Part shown: in pieces, positions 50,239 through 57,776 of the stretch
How the letters are laid out: every line of letters starts with the position of its first letter
Position numbering within the stretch: the stretch's first letter is position 1
NCBI GenBank assembly: GCA_017307505.1
Contig: JAFKEE010000025.1
Coordinates: 209,725-273,724 of the forward strand
Direction: 5' to 3'
Source: Acidobacteriota bacterium
GTDB lineage: Bacteria; Acidobacteriota; Terriglobia; Bryobacterales; Bryobacteraceae
Length of the DNA stretch: 64,000 nucleotides
Notes under the pieces: generated by a model
What the model saw: the letters and a program-made list of their open reading frames with translations, nothing else
What the model was told of the DNA's origin: nothing
Database searches by the model: none
Made by a program: the position numbers and the translations under genes

Positions 50239-50583
50239 CTAACTCAGCAGCACCTGAGCCCCCAACTGCTCCACCCACAATCTCCTCTTCTCCTTCAGAG
50301 CATCCGCCACCGCCAGAGGCAGCAGATCTTCATCGAGCTTCTCCAGCACCTCGTAGCAAAACGCCGCCGGACCCGCCGCAGTCCAGGCCTCCTGCAGCGA
50401 CCGGTCCCGATGCGACCCATGCCCCAAAGCAAACCAATGCGAATTCTTCGCGGCGTCTAAATTCCGAGTGGACCCCACCCAAACCTGGCCGCTGGCAGCA
50501 CACCGCACGGCGAATATCCCCATGTTGGGCTTTCGCTCCTTGTACTTCCGATTGATCTCTTTGCGTTCCGCGCTCGACAGCAT
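50239..50583 (-). CDS. GIY-YIG nuclease-family small protein
   Basis: A 114-residue protein from ATG 50583, preceded by AGGAGG. The GIY-YIG core appears as MGIFAVRCAASGQVWVGSTR followed by NLD, so the two motif tyrosines are replaced by Phe and Trp/Val although the fold-defining pattern remains. HWFALGHGSHRDRSLQEAW and the later YEVLEKLDE complete a typical small bacterial GIY-YIG protein. Activity is uncertain. It lies 43 bp after the DUF2239 gene and probably shares its transcript. Confidence 0.82.
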   Translation of the reverse strand: MLSSAERKEINRKYKERKPNMGIFAVRCAASGQVWVGSTRNLDAAKNSHWFALGHGSHRDRSLQEAWTAAGPAAFCYEVLEKLDEDLLPLAVADALKEKRRLWVEQLGAQVLLS

Positions 50584-50626
50584 CGTAGCCTCCTGAAACG
50601 GATGAAATGATAAGGATTCAGAGGCC

Positions 50627-51244
50627 CTACTCTTCGTGCGCCTCAAATGCAGCAACGGCCAACATCCTGGCGTGCGCCCCGATATCCCCAGGCCAAGCCG
50701 CGGCCAGTTCTCCAAATAACGCCGCCTGGTCCGCAAACAGCGCTCGAGTCGCCTCCTCGAACCCTGGCAGATTCCCGGCCATGGCGGACAGAAAACGGTA
50801 CGTGGCATCCTTGGCCTGCCGCCGCCGGTCACGGCCCTGATTCTCCCTGCTGGCCTGCTCCACCAGTTTCCGCAGCGCCACCGACGCCCCGCCCGGCTGG
50901 CTCGCCAGCCAGGCCCAATGCCGCGGCAGCAGCGTCACCTCCCGAGCCACCACACCCAACCTCGGCCGGCCCGGCCGCCGGACCGCTTCCTCGTTCGCCA
51001 CGCTCTCCGGCATCTCCGCACCGGACCGCTGCTTTTCCGCAAGCCGAGTCACCACATCCGAGGCCGTGCCGCGATAGTCGACATCCACGACCTGACCCGT
51101 AACATCATCAAAGATCAGAACTTGCGACCATTCGTCAGCATCCAGCACCGCCTTGGCCTGCGAAGCCACATCGGCCAGGGCGCCGCCCGCAATCTTCCTC
51201 GATCCGGCAAATGCGGTGTAGGTTCTTTCGGAAACGGGGGACAT
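50627..51244 (-). CDS. DUF2239 family protein
   Basis: A 205-residue protein matching DUF2239 along its length: YTAFAGSRKIAGGALADVA, the VLIFDDVTGQVVDVDYRGT strand, GRPRLGVVAREVTLLPRHWAWL, and the C-terminal YRFLSAMAGNLPGFEEATRALF. The central GRPRLGVV...LLPRHW...LASQPGGASVALRKLV region resembles a ribbon-helix-helix-type or HTH DNA-binding segment. This is a resemblance, not an assignment. Its ATG follows GAAGAGG. A well-formed promoter with two palindromes stands about 37 bp upstream. It heads the DUF2239-GIY-YIG pair. Confidence 0.88.
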   Translation of the reverse strand: MSPVSERTYTAFAGSRKIAGGALADVASQAKAVLDADEWSQVLIFDDVTGQVVDVDYRGTASDVVTRLAEKQRSGAEMPESVANEEAVRRPGRPRLGVVAREVTLLPRHWAWLASQPGGASVALRKLVEQASRENQGRDRRRQAKDATYRFLSAMAGNLPGFEEATRALFADQAALFGELAAAWPGDIGAHARMLAVAAFEAHEE

Positions 51245-51270
51245 CCATGGACCTCTTCGGCAAACTTTGT

Positions 51271-51316
51271 TTTATCCGGATGAAACAATATTACCCAGAT
51301 AAAATCAGCAAGTCAA
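51271..51316 (-). promoter_or_regulatory. Promoter with twin palindromic operators upstream of DUF2239
   Basis: On the minus strand a -35 box TTGACT (51311-51316) is followed after exactly 17 bp by TAATAT (51288-51293), a near-consensus promoter pointing at the DUF2239 start. Two 12-bp imperfect palindromes of the type TTATCCGGATAA flank or overlap the -10: TTATCTGGGTAA (51291-51302) and TCATCCGGATAA (51272-51283). Together they also form a larger inverted repeat of TTTATC(C/T)GG. This looks like an operator that would block initiation. The regulator is unknown. Confidence 0.65.
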
Positions 51317-51398
51317 CAAACCTCGAGTACCACGAACCCGTAGCGGGTCTCGGATCCCAACGGGCCACCAGGCCCTTCTCTCTTACAGGGACAGGCTC

Positions 51399-52181
51399 TC
51401 AGACCCGGCCGCCTCGTCCATTCATGATGTTCTGGAATCGCGTGCAGCTGATCTGGTGATCCGCCAGCAGCACACCGTCCTGGATCACCGCAAAGACGGC
51501 ATACGGCGTCGGAGCATTCTGCGCGTCCCGGTGCGTCTTGAGCTGCACAATCGTGGGCTTCAACCCGAAATCCTGCTCCGCACTCAACGCGATTTCGTCG
51601 GCGAACTTCGCAATGTGCGAACACTGATTTGAGCGGATAATGGTCAACCCGGAGCCATACTTCTTCAGCCGCTCTGCCCAGCCCTTCTTGAAGCGCGGAT
51701 TCGCGGCGCCCGGCTCGAGCTTCTTCACCAGTAACTGATAGTCTGGCGGCGCGGAATCCACCACTTCGAATCCGTTCTTCAGGTACACCGCCGAGGACGC
51801 CAGCCAGGGCTTCTCCCGAGCCACCACAGCCACCCCCAACAGGCCCGCCGCTGCGGCATCCTCCACACACGCCCGGATCATTTGGCCGCCGTAGCCCTGG
51901 TGCTGGTTTTTCTTGTAATGAGTCCACAGGCAGTGGATGAACAGGTAGCCCGCCGCTTCCACCCCGCGCCATGCGTACTCACCGGGAAGGTATTCGATGT
52001 AGCCGCATTGCCGCCGGTCAGTCCCCAGCAGCACCCTGGCGCGCAGACCCTTCTTGAGGTAGGTCTTCAACCATTTGTTCTTATCGCAGCGTCCGGGATG
52101 GGCTGCGTTCGTGACGCCGCAACACGGCAGGGACTCGAGATTTGCGGTATCCAGATCAACAAGGACAGGTGTCGATACCAT
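51399..52181 (-). CDS. GNAT acetyltransferase with C-terminal YoaP-like domain
   Basis: A 260-residue protein. The N-terminal GNAT domain (about 40-150) has the acetyl-CoA motif HYKKNQHQGYGGQMIRACVE. The C-terminal part (about 165-255) resembles the YoaP-like, thioredoxin-like domain (GSGLTIIRSNQCSHIAKFAD), where the usual 'NQCPY' segment reads NQCSH. Cysteines are numerous (CCGVTNAAHPGRCDKN), which may matter for metal or thiol chemistry. The substrate is not known. The gene stands alone, with 100-150 bp gaps on both sides. Confidence 0.82.
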   Translation of the reverse strand: MVSTPVLVDLDTANLESLPCCGVTNAAHPGRCDKNKWLKTYLKKGLRARVLLGTDRRQCGYIEYLPGEYAWRGVEAAGYLFIHCLWTHYKKNQHQGYGGQMIRACVEDAAAAGLLGVAVVAREKPWLASSAVYLKNGFEVVDSAPPDYQLLVKKLEPGAANPRFKKGWAERLKKYGSGLTIIRSNQCSHIAKFADEIALSAEQDFGLKPTIVQLKTHRDAQNAPTPYAVFAVIQDGVLLADHQISCTRFQNIMNGRGGRV

Positions 52182-52282
52182 TGGCAGACTCCCTCGTTGC
52201 GGATTCAGTGTAACACCGCCCGGCCAGATCTGCCTCTACGCAAACGTGCGATTTCCCGGGAGCTTCTCCCCCGCCCGACGCC

Positions 52283-52702
52283 TCACGCCCCGATGATCTT
52301 CACCAGCACCCGCTTCCGCCTGAGCCCGTCAAACTCCCCATAGAAGATCTGCTCCCACGGCCCGAAATCCAGCCGGCCCGCCGTGATCGCCACCACCACT
52401 TCACGCCCCATCACCTGCCTCTTCATGTGCGCATCCGCATTGTCCTCGCCCGTCCGATTGTGGTGATACCCGCGCACCGGCTCGTGCGGAGCAATCTTCT
52501 CCAACCATACCTCATAGTCATGATGGAGCCCGCTCTCGTCGTCGTTGATAAAGACGCTCGCCGTGATGTGCATGGCGTTCACCAGGCACAATCCTTCGCG
52601 GATCCCGCTCTCCCCCAGACAGCGTTCGATCTCCGGAGTGATATTCACAAACCCGCGGCGAGCAGGCACTTCGAACCAGAGTTCCTTGCGGTAGCTTTTC
52701 AT
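52283..52702 (-). CDS. yjbQ: YjbQ family (UPF0047) protein
   Basis: A 139-residue protein of the YjbQ/UPF0047 family, some members of which show secondary thiamine-phosphate synthase activity. The conserved metal/ligand cluster is intact: [45 protein letters not shown], and the C-terminal [13 protein letters not shown]. Physiological role is unclear. It follows the thermonuclease-like gene by 7 bp on the same strand, so the two are likely cotranscribed. Confidence 0.93.
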   Translation of the reverse strand: MKSYRKELWFEVPARRGFVNITPEIERCLGESGIREGLCLVNAMHITASVFINDDESGLHHDYEVWLEKIAPHEPVRGYHHNRTGEDNADAHMKRQVMGREVVVAITAGRLDFGPWEQIFYGEFDGLRRKRVLVKIIGA

Positions 52703-52709
52703 CCTGCCG

Positions 52710-53225
52710 CTATTCTAAACGGCCCGCCGCCTCTTCCACGACCCGCTTCCGCCGCTGACTCCTCCACAGCCACGGCGGCTGCGGATCCTCGTCCGCCCAC
52801 AACCCCCGCCGCGCCTCGCGCGCCCTCTCTTCCAGCCCGGCCAAACCGGCATCGCGCGGAGCATACCGCCGGTACCACCACGCCAGCCCTTCCTCCACCA
52901 ACAACCGGTTCAGGTTCCGGCCCTCCGGCAGGATCACCTGCCCAAGCACCCGGCCGTAACGGTCCCGCCCGGCGCGGCCCGAACTCTCCCGCACCACAAC
53001 CATGCGCCCGAACGCCAGCGCCGACACCCGCTCACGCGCAGTCCGCCCGAACGGCTGCCCCAGTTCCGGACAATCCACACCGTCCAGACGCACCCTGACC
53101 TGCCGTCTGTCTTTCAAAATTGTGATCGTGTCGCCGTCCTGGATCCCGACAACTTGCCCGGTCCAGGTCTCTCCGTTCGCCAGGGCAATGACAGCCAGCA
53201 GAACAGGGGCGAGCCTGCGCAGCAC
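52710..53225 (-). CDS. Secreted thermonuclease-like (SNase) protein
   Basis: A 171-residue protein with a hydrophobic leader ([17 protein letters not shown]) followed by a staphylococcal nuclease OB-fold. The catalytic residues are visible: [26 protein letters not shown] (Arg and Glu of the active site) and [12 protein letters not shown] (second Arg). The C-terminal third is very basic/aromatic ([12 protein letters not shown]). Expected activity is calcium-dependent cleavage of DNA and RNA outside the cytoplasm. Confidence 0.92.
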   Translation of the reverse strand: MLRRLAPVLLAVIALANGETWTGQVVGIQDGDTITILKDRRQVRVRLDGVDCPELGQPFGRTARERVSALAFGRMVVVRESSGRAGRDRYGRVLGQVILPEGRNLNRLLVEEGLAWWYRRYAPRDAGLAGLEERAREARRGLWADEDPQPPWLWRSQRRKRVVEEAAGRLE

Positions 53226-53266
53226 GCCCCCATTCTATCCCTAGCCGGCACGCCGCACCGGCGCCG

Positions 53267-53614
53267 TCACTTCGTATAGCTGAACACCAGCACCGACGTG
53301 AACGATACCGGTTGGCCTTCTTTCGTGAACGGTGTGAACTTCCACTGCTTCGCGGCCGCCACACTCGCCGCCGTGAACATCGCATTGCCCTTCAGAACCT
53401 TCGCTTCCGTCACATCCCCCTGCGGACTCACGACAATCGCCACCTCCTGCTGACCCTGGATGTTCAACTGCCGCGCCGCAATCGGATACTCCGGCGTCAC
53501 TTTCTTGGCCGCTCGGGACAAAGCGTTCGCGGTCGTCAGGCTGGTGCCCTCCTGCGCCAGGCACGCCGTCCCCAACATCACCATCACTGCAATGACCGAT
53601 AGCACTACCCGCAT
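53267..53614 (-). CDS. Stand-alone periplasmic TonB C-terminal domain protein
   Basis: A 115-residue protein. The ATG at 53614 is used since an AGGAG is 10 nt before it; the in-frame ATG at 53635 contains that site. After the leader MRVVLSVIAVMVMLGTACLA comes a single TonB_C fold (TPEYPIAARQLNIQGQQEVA, VLKGNAMFTAASVAAAKQWK, FTPFTKEGQPV). There is no proline-rich spanning region or membrane anchor, so it is not a full energy transducer. Such short proteins are common in Acidobacteria and of unknown role. Confidence 0.83.
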   Translation of the reverse strand: MRVVLSVIAVMVMLGTACLAQEGTSLTTANALSRAAKKVTPEYPIAARQLNIQGQQEVAIVVSPQGDVTEAKVLKGNAMFTAASVAAAKQWKFTPFTKEGQPVSFTSVLVFSYTK

Positions 53615-53731
53615 GTTTTGTTGTCTCCTGTTCAAAGCCGATCCATCGCCCGCGCGATTCTTCTGCGCAGGCTGACCATGCCGCCCTCATCGGATCGAAG
53701 GGCTGCCGCCTTGAAAGGAAATTTGGGAAAT

Positions 53732-54655
53732 TTACCGGGACTGCAATACCCGCCGCCACTCGTCGTACAACTGCGCCGCCGCCTCGCCGCCCAGCGGCGT
53801 CGCATACTCCGGCAGGCTGAATACCAGCGGAGCATTCTTCGAATACCGCCCAGCCAGCTCCATCTGCCGCACGATCCTTTGGAGGCCCGCCGGACGCGCC
53901 TGAAACCCCGACCCGCCTGGCGCAGCCTCAAAGCACTCCACCACCACCGTCAACCGCCGGCCCAGGCTCCGCTCCAACGCCTGCAAGTACCCCGGCCAGT
54001 TCTCCAGCGTCAACTTCCCTGCCCCGATCCCGTCCTGGAAGAACACCCGGTCCAGCCCGCCGCCCGCCACCTGCCGCCAGAACCTCGCCAACTCCGCCGG
54101 AGCCATCCGCCCGTTCGAAAACCCGCTCATCGCCAAAGGCCGCAACTGCCGCCGCAGCCCTTTCACATGCTCACGAAGCCGCACCGCCGCAGGCCCCTGC
54201 CAGTGCACATCATCGATCTCTTCGGACAGATACCACCCGCGAAAGGCCCGTTGCCCCCGGACAACCGCCTCCAACTCGCCAGCTAACACCAGGTGCGCCT
54301 CCGCCGTCCTCCGCAGCAGCTCGTCAGCAGCCCCCTCCTCCAAGGACCTCCACCAGGACGACTGATGCGCCAGCCCGACCCACACCCCCAGCCCTGCCCG
54401 GCCCGCCAGTTCCAGCACCCGCCCCGTCACCGCCGAGTAGTCGATCCCGTCATACCGCGACCACTGGATCACCACTGCCCGCACCCGCAGTTCCGCCAGA
54501 TACCCGAACAGCGCCTGCCACCGGGCCTCGTCCCAATCTTTATGGACATTCCAGAACTGTAAAAACGTCCCGCCCGCCAGCGGACCCGTCCGCCCCGCTG
54601 CCCATCCGGCCGCCAGCGCCAGCATCTCGCGGCGGCTTTTCTTCGCCAAAGTCAC
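53732..54655 (-). CDS. DUF4434-like TIM-barrel protein
   Basis: A 307-residue protein with a GTG start and a twin-arginine-like leader (KKSRREMLALAAGWAAG). The body matches the DUF4434 glycosidase-like barrel: GTFLQFWNVHKDWDEARWQA, VVIQWSRYDGIDY, WYLSEEIDD, FFQDGIGAGKL and a late VVVECFEA. The acidic residues in LSEEIDD and VECFE are candidate catalytic pair members by analogy only. It is likely exported. It is divergent from the BlaI gene. Confidence 0.75.
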   Translation of the reverse strand: MTLAKKSRREMLALAAGWAAGRTGPLAGGTFLQFWNVHKDWDEARWQALFGYLAELRVRAVVIQWSRYDGIDYSAVTGRVLELAGRAGLGVWVGLAHQSSWWRSLEEGAADELLRRTAEAHLVLAGELEAVVRGQRAFRGWYLSEEIDDVHWQGPAAVRLREHVKGLRRQLRPLAMSGFSNGRMAPAELARFWRQVAGGGLDRVFFQDGIGAGKLTLENWPGYLQALERSLGRRLTVVVECFEAAPGGSGFQARPAGLQRIVRQMELAGRYSKNAPLVFSLPEYATPLGGEAAAQLYDEWRRVLQSR

Positions 54656-54719
54656 GCCTGCAGAATATCAGCAGAAATCTTTCGACGCCGGGAACCACAC
54701 CGCCAAACCGGTGTCCATA

Positions 54720-54755
54720 TTGACAGCCGCGTGAAGCGGTGCTAGTTTTCTAGCA
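54720..54755 (+). promoter_or_regulatory. BlaI-operon promoter with overlapping palindromic operator
   Basis: TTGACA (54720-54725) is followed after 17 bp by TAGTTT (54743-54748), a sigma-70-type promoter. A perfect 6-4-6 inverted repeat TGCTAG-TTTT-CTAGCA (54740-54755) covers the -10. It lies 20 bp before the BlaI ATG and is well placed as an autoregulatory operator, although it differs from the classic staphylococcal TACA/TGTA box. Confidence 0.6.
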
Positions 54756-54775
54756 GGCTGGCAGAAAACCCGCAT

Positions 54776-55171
54776 ATGAACGGAAACCGCAAAACACCTC
54801 TCAATCTCAGCCGCCGGGAACGGCAGATCATGGAGATTCTTTACCGCCTCGGACGCGCCACGGCCTCCGACATACACCAGGAGATGCCGGACCGCCCCAG
54901 CTACTCCGCCGTCCGCGCCCACCTCCGCACGCTCGAGGAAAAAGGCCACGTCCGCCACGAAGCCGAGGACCTGCGGTACGTCTACGCCCCCACCACCCAG
55001 CCCGCCCAGGCCCGCAAAACCGCCCTGCGCCACATGGTGGACACCTTCTTTGGAGGCTCGGCCGCCCGCGCCGCCGCGGCTCTGCTCGACAACCGCTCCA
55101 CACGCCTCACCGGCGCGGAACTGGACGAACTCTCATCCCTCATCGACAAGGCAAGAAAGGATGGACGCTGA
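54776..55171 (+). CDS. BlaI/MecI/CopY family transcriptional repressor
   Basis: A 131-residue winged-helix repressor. The DNA-binding region spans LSRRERQIMEILYRLGRATA and onward through YSAVRAHLRTLEEKGHVRHE. The C-terminal helices (RKTALRHMVDTFFGGS, AELDELSSLIDKAR) form the dimerisation and proteolysis-sensitive part. In the family, cleavage by a partner M56 metallopeptidase lifts repression. That partner is encoded immediately downstream, with a 1-bp gap or an 11-bp overlap depending on its start. Confidence 0.93.
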   Translation: MNGNRKTPLNLSRRERQIMEILYRLGRATASDIHQEMPDRPSYSAVRAHLRTLEEKGHVRHEAEDLRYVYAPTTQPAQARKTALRHMVDTFFGGSAARAAAALLDNRSTRLTGAELDELSSLIDKARKDGR

Positions 55172-55172
55172 C

Positions 55173-56741
55173 ATGACTCCTACGGCCGCCACCATGCTGC
55201 TGTTCGCGCTGAAGGCCTCGCTGCTCCTCGGGCTCGCCGCCCTCGCCGCCCTCGCGCTGGCCCGCGCCTCCGCCGCCGCCCGCCACCTCGCCTGGCTCGC
55301 CGGCTTCAGCACCGCACTCACCTTGCCGGTCGTCTCGGCCCTCTTCACGCTGCTCCCATCCGCCTGGTCGCCGCATCTGGCGCCCGCGATCGTACCCGCC
55401 GGAGCCACCACGCGCACCGTCCTCACCATCACCGCCGACGCCGCGGGCTGGCCCGCCGCCGGACGCATCGCCCTCTGGACCTGGGCCGCCGTCGCCGCCC
55501 TCCTCATCCTCCGCATCGCCTTTGCGCAGTACCGCGCCAGCCGCCTCGCCAGGCAATCGAAACCCTGGCGCGGCTTCGAGAATCAACCGGTCCGCATCTG
55601 CCCGCTCATCGACGTCCCCGCCGTCTGCGGACTCACCCGTCCCGTCATCCTCCTGCCCGATTCGGCCACCACCTGGCCCGCCGACCGTCTCGATCTCGTC
55701 CTCCGGCACGAAGCCATGCACGCCCAGCGCCGCGACACACTCTCCCAACTCGTCTCCAACCTGGTCTGCGCGCTCTACTGGCCTCTCCCCTGGGTCTGGT
55801 TCGCCGCCGCACGGCTCCGCGTGGAGGCTGAACTGGCCTGCGACGACGCCGTCCTCCGCTCCGGAGAACGCGCCTCCGACTACGCCGGCCACCTGATCGA
55901 TATTGTCCGTGGCCTCTCCGGCCGCGAACGCGTCCCACAAGGAGGGATCCCCATGGCCCGAATCTCTGACCTCGAGCGCCGCCTCCGCGCGATGCTCAAC
56001 CCCGAAATGAACCGCCGGCCCGCGGGCCGCCGCATGGTCCTCACAGCGGCCGTCGCCGCTCTCTCGATCCTCGCCCCGCTCGCCGCACTCCGCTTGCCCG
56101 CCTCCGCCGCAGCCCCCGGTGGCATCACCGGAGTCGTCCGCGACGTCAGCGGCGCCGCCGTCCCCAACGCCCGCGTCACCCTCACCTTCCCGGGCTCCGA
56201 CCGCAAGGAAGTCGCCACCTCTGACCCCGCCGGCCGCTTCACCTTCGAACCCCTGACCGACGGCAAATATGCTCTCCGGGCCTCCGCCAAAGGCTTCGCC
56301 CTCTCGGCCATCAAGGAACTTGCCCTCACCGGCGGCAACGGCGCCGAAGTGGAACTCGTGCTTCAGCCCGGCCAGGTGAGCGAATCCATCACCGTCAGCG
56401 GCGAAGGCACTCCCAAGGCGTCGCCCGCGCCCTCCGGCCCGCCCACCCGCATCCGCGTCGGCGGCAACGTGCAGGCCACAAAGATTGTGAATATGGTGCG
56501 GCCCGTCTATCCGCCCGAATGCAAGGCCGCCGGCATTGAAGGCACGGTGCTGCTACGGGCAGTCATCTCCAAGGAAGGCGACGTCCTCTCGCTGCAGCGC
56601 CTCAATCAGTTGGTGGACGACCGGCTCGCGCAAGCCGCCACCGAAGCAGTCACCAAGTGGAAGTATCAGTCCACTCTGCTGAATGGCCAACCCATCGAAG
56701 TGATCACGGAAATTGACGTGAACTTCGTCCTCAGAAACTAA
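55173..56741 (+). CDS. BlaR1-like M56 metallopeptidase fused to carboxypeptidase-like and TonB-like domains
   Basis: A 522-residue protein; the ATG at 55173 is preferred to 55161 because AAAGG is spaced for it. Residues 1-280 form the M56 peptidase: membrane helices near 8-30, 40-62 and 100-118, zinc site H179-E-A-M-H183 and third ligand E220 (RVEAELACDDAVLRS). A further helix is near 293-315. A carboxypeptidase-regulatory-like module follows at about 318-385 (GITGVVRDVSGAAVPNARVT). The end (about 440-522) is a TonB C-terminal fold (VRPVYPPECKAAGIEGTVLL). It should sense an envelope signal and inactivate the adjacent BlaI. No beta-lactamase lies downstream. Confidence 0.9.
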   Translation: MTPTAATMLLFALKASLLLGLAALAALALARASAAARHLAWLAGFSTALTLPVVSALFTLLPSAWSPHLAPAIVPAGATTRTVLTITADAAGWPAAGRIALWTWAAVAALLILRIAFAQYRASRLARQSKPWRGFENQPVRICPLIDVPAVCGLTRPVILLPDSATTWPADRLDLVLRHEAMHAQRRDTLSQLVSNLVCALYWPLPWVWFAAARLRVEAELACDDAVLRSGERASDYAGHLIDIVRGLSGRERVPQGGIPMARISDLERRLRAMLNPEMNRRPAGRRMVLTAAVAALSILAPLAALRLPASAAAPGGITGVVRDVSGAAVPNARVTLTFPGSDRKEVATSDPAGRFTFEPLTDGKYALRASAKGFALSAIKELALTGGNGAEVELVLQPGQVSESITVSGEGTPKASPAPSGPPTRIRVGGNVQATKIVNMVRPVYPPECKAAGIEGTVLLRAVISKEGDVLSLQRLNQLVDDRLAQAATEAVTKWKYQSTLLNGQPIEVITEIDVNFVLRN

Positions 56742-56781
56742 CCCCCACCGAGAACGTTCCTGTCTGGCCCAAAGGCCCCAT

Positions 56782-56863
56782 GGGGACGTTCCAGTCTGGC
56801 CCAAGACCCTGCAAATCCGGGAGTCTCAACGCCTCCCGCACGTGGCCAGACCGGAACGTCCCC
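56782..56863. repeat. 82-bp inverted-repeat element of the GGGGACGTTC family
   Basis: Arms of 20 bp (GGGGACGTTCCAGTCTGGCC at 56782 and its near-exact complement ending at 56863, one mismatch) enclose 42 bp. A partial third arm (GAACGTTCCTGTCTGGCCC) stands just before, near 56753. The first ten bases match the ends of the elements at 61361 and 63786. It sits between the convergent M56 and dihydrodipicolinate-synthase-family genes and may act in termination, although no T tract is evident. Confidence 0.75.
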
Positions 56864-56888
56864 CAAACCGTACTCTCCCCCACCCCGT

Positions 56889-57776
56889 CTACGGCCTGTT
56901 CGCCAGAGCCTCCGCAATCACAGCCTTAGCCTCCGCCAACTCCGTCCCGGTCAACTCCATCCGAGGCCCCCTCACCCGCGCATTCCCCATCCCCACTTCC
57001 TGCTGCGCCAGCTTGATCAACTGCACAAACTTCGGCACCGTATCCATCCGCAGCAGCGGCAGGAACCACTTATAGATCTCAAACGCCCGGACCTTATCCC
57101 CGCGAATCGAAGCATCGAACAACGCCACCGACTCCGCCGGAAACGCATTCACCAGCCCCGCAATCCAGCCCGAAGCCCCAGCCATCGCAGCCTCAAAGAT
57201 CAGGTCATCGACGCCCACCAGGATCTTCAATCGGCTGCCCGCCAGCGCCCGTAGCGCCGCCACCCGCCGCACATCCGCGCTCGATTCCTTAATCGCCACC
57301 AGCGTCGGATACTCGGCCAGCAGTTCCATCACCTGCTCCGGCACGAAATCCGTCTTGTACGCCACCGGATTGTTGTACAGCATGCAAGGCAACGAGGTCG
57401 CCTGGAACACTGCCGCCACATGCGCCTTCATCTCGCGCCAGTCGCCGCAGTACACATACGGCGGCAGCACCATCAAGCCGCTGCAACCCGCATCGGCCGC
57501 CATCTTCGCGATCCTTACCGCTTCGTCCGTGCTCAGCGCCGACACCCCGGCCACCACCGGCGAATTCGGCCCAATCGCCTGCACCGCCGTCTTCAGCACG
57601 GCCTCTTTCTCTTCAAAGGTCAGCGTCGCGCCTTCGCCCAACGACCCCAGCGCCACGACGCCGGAGCACCCGTTCTCAATCTGCCACTGGCAGTGCCGCG
57701 CAAAAAACTCGTGATCCACGCTCATGTCTTCGCGAAAGGGCGTGGTGATCGCCGGAATAACTCCGTTCCAGTTCAT
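56889..57776 (-). CDS. Dihydrodipicolinate-synthase-family enzyme, probable pyrroline-4-hydroxy-2-carboxylate deaminase
   Basis: A 295-residue class I aldolase-type protein. The Schiff-base lysine is K163 (LVAIKESSADVRR), the conserved tyrosine Y134 is in LYNNPVAY, and the early GSLGEGATLT loop is present. In hydroxyproline catabolism the family member converts 1-pyrroline-4-hydroxy-2-carboxylate to alpha-ketoglutarate semialdehyde. That role is inferred from its place as last gene in an overlapping five-gene set with an epimerase and dehydrogenase subunits. Its ATG overlaps the previous stop as ATGA. Confidence 0.88.
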   Translation of the reverse strand: MNWNGVIPAITTPFREDMSVDHEFFARHCQWQIENGCSGVVALGSLGEGATLTFEEKEAVLKTAVQAIGPNSPVVAGVSALSTDEAVRIAKMAADAGCSGLMVLPPYVYCGDWREMKAHVAAVFQATSLPCMLYNNPVAYKTDFVPEQVMELLAEYPTLVAIKESSADVRRVAALRALAGSRLKILVGVDDLIFEAAMAGASGWIAGLVNAFPAESVALFDASIRGDKVRAFEIYKWFLPLLRMDTVPKFVQLIKLAQQEVGMGNARVRGPRMELTGTELAEAKAVIAEALANRP

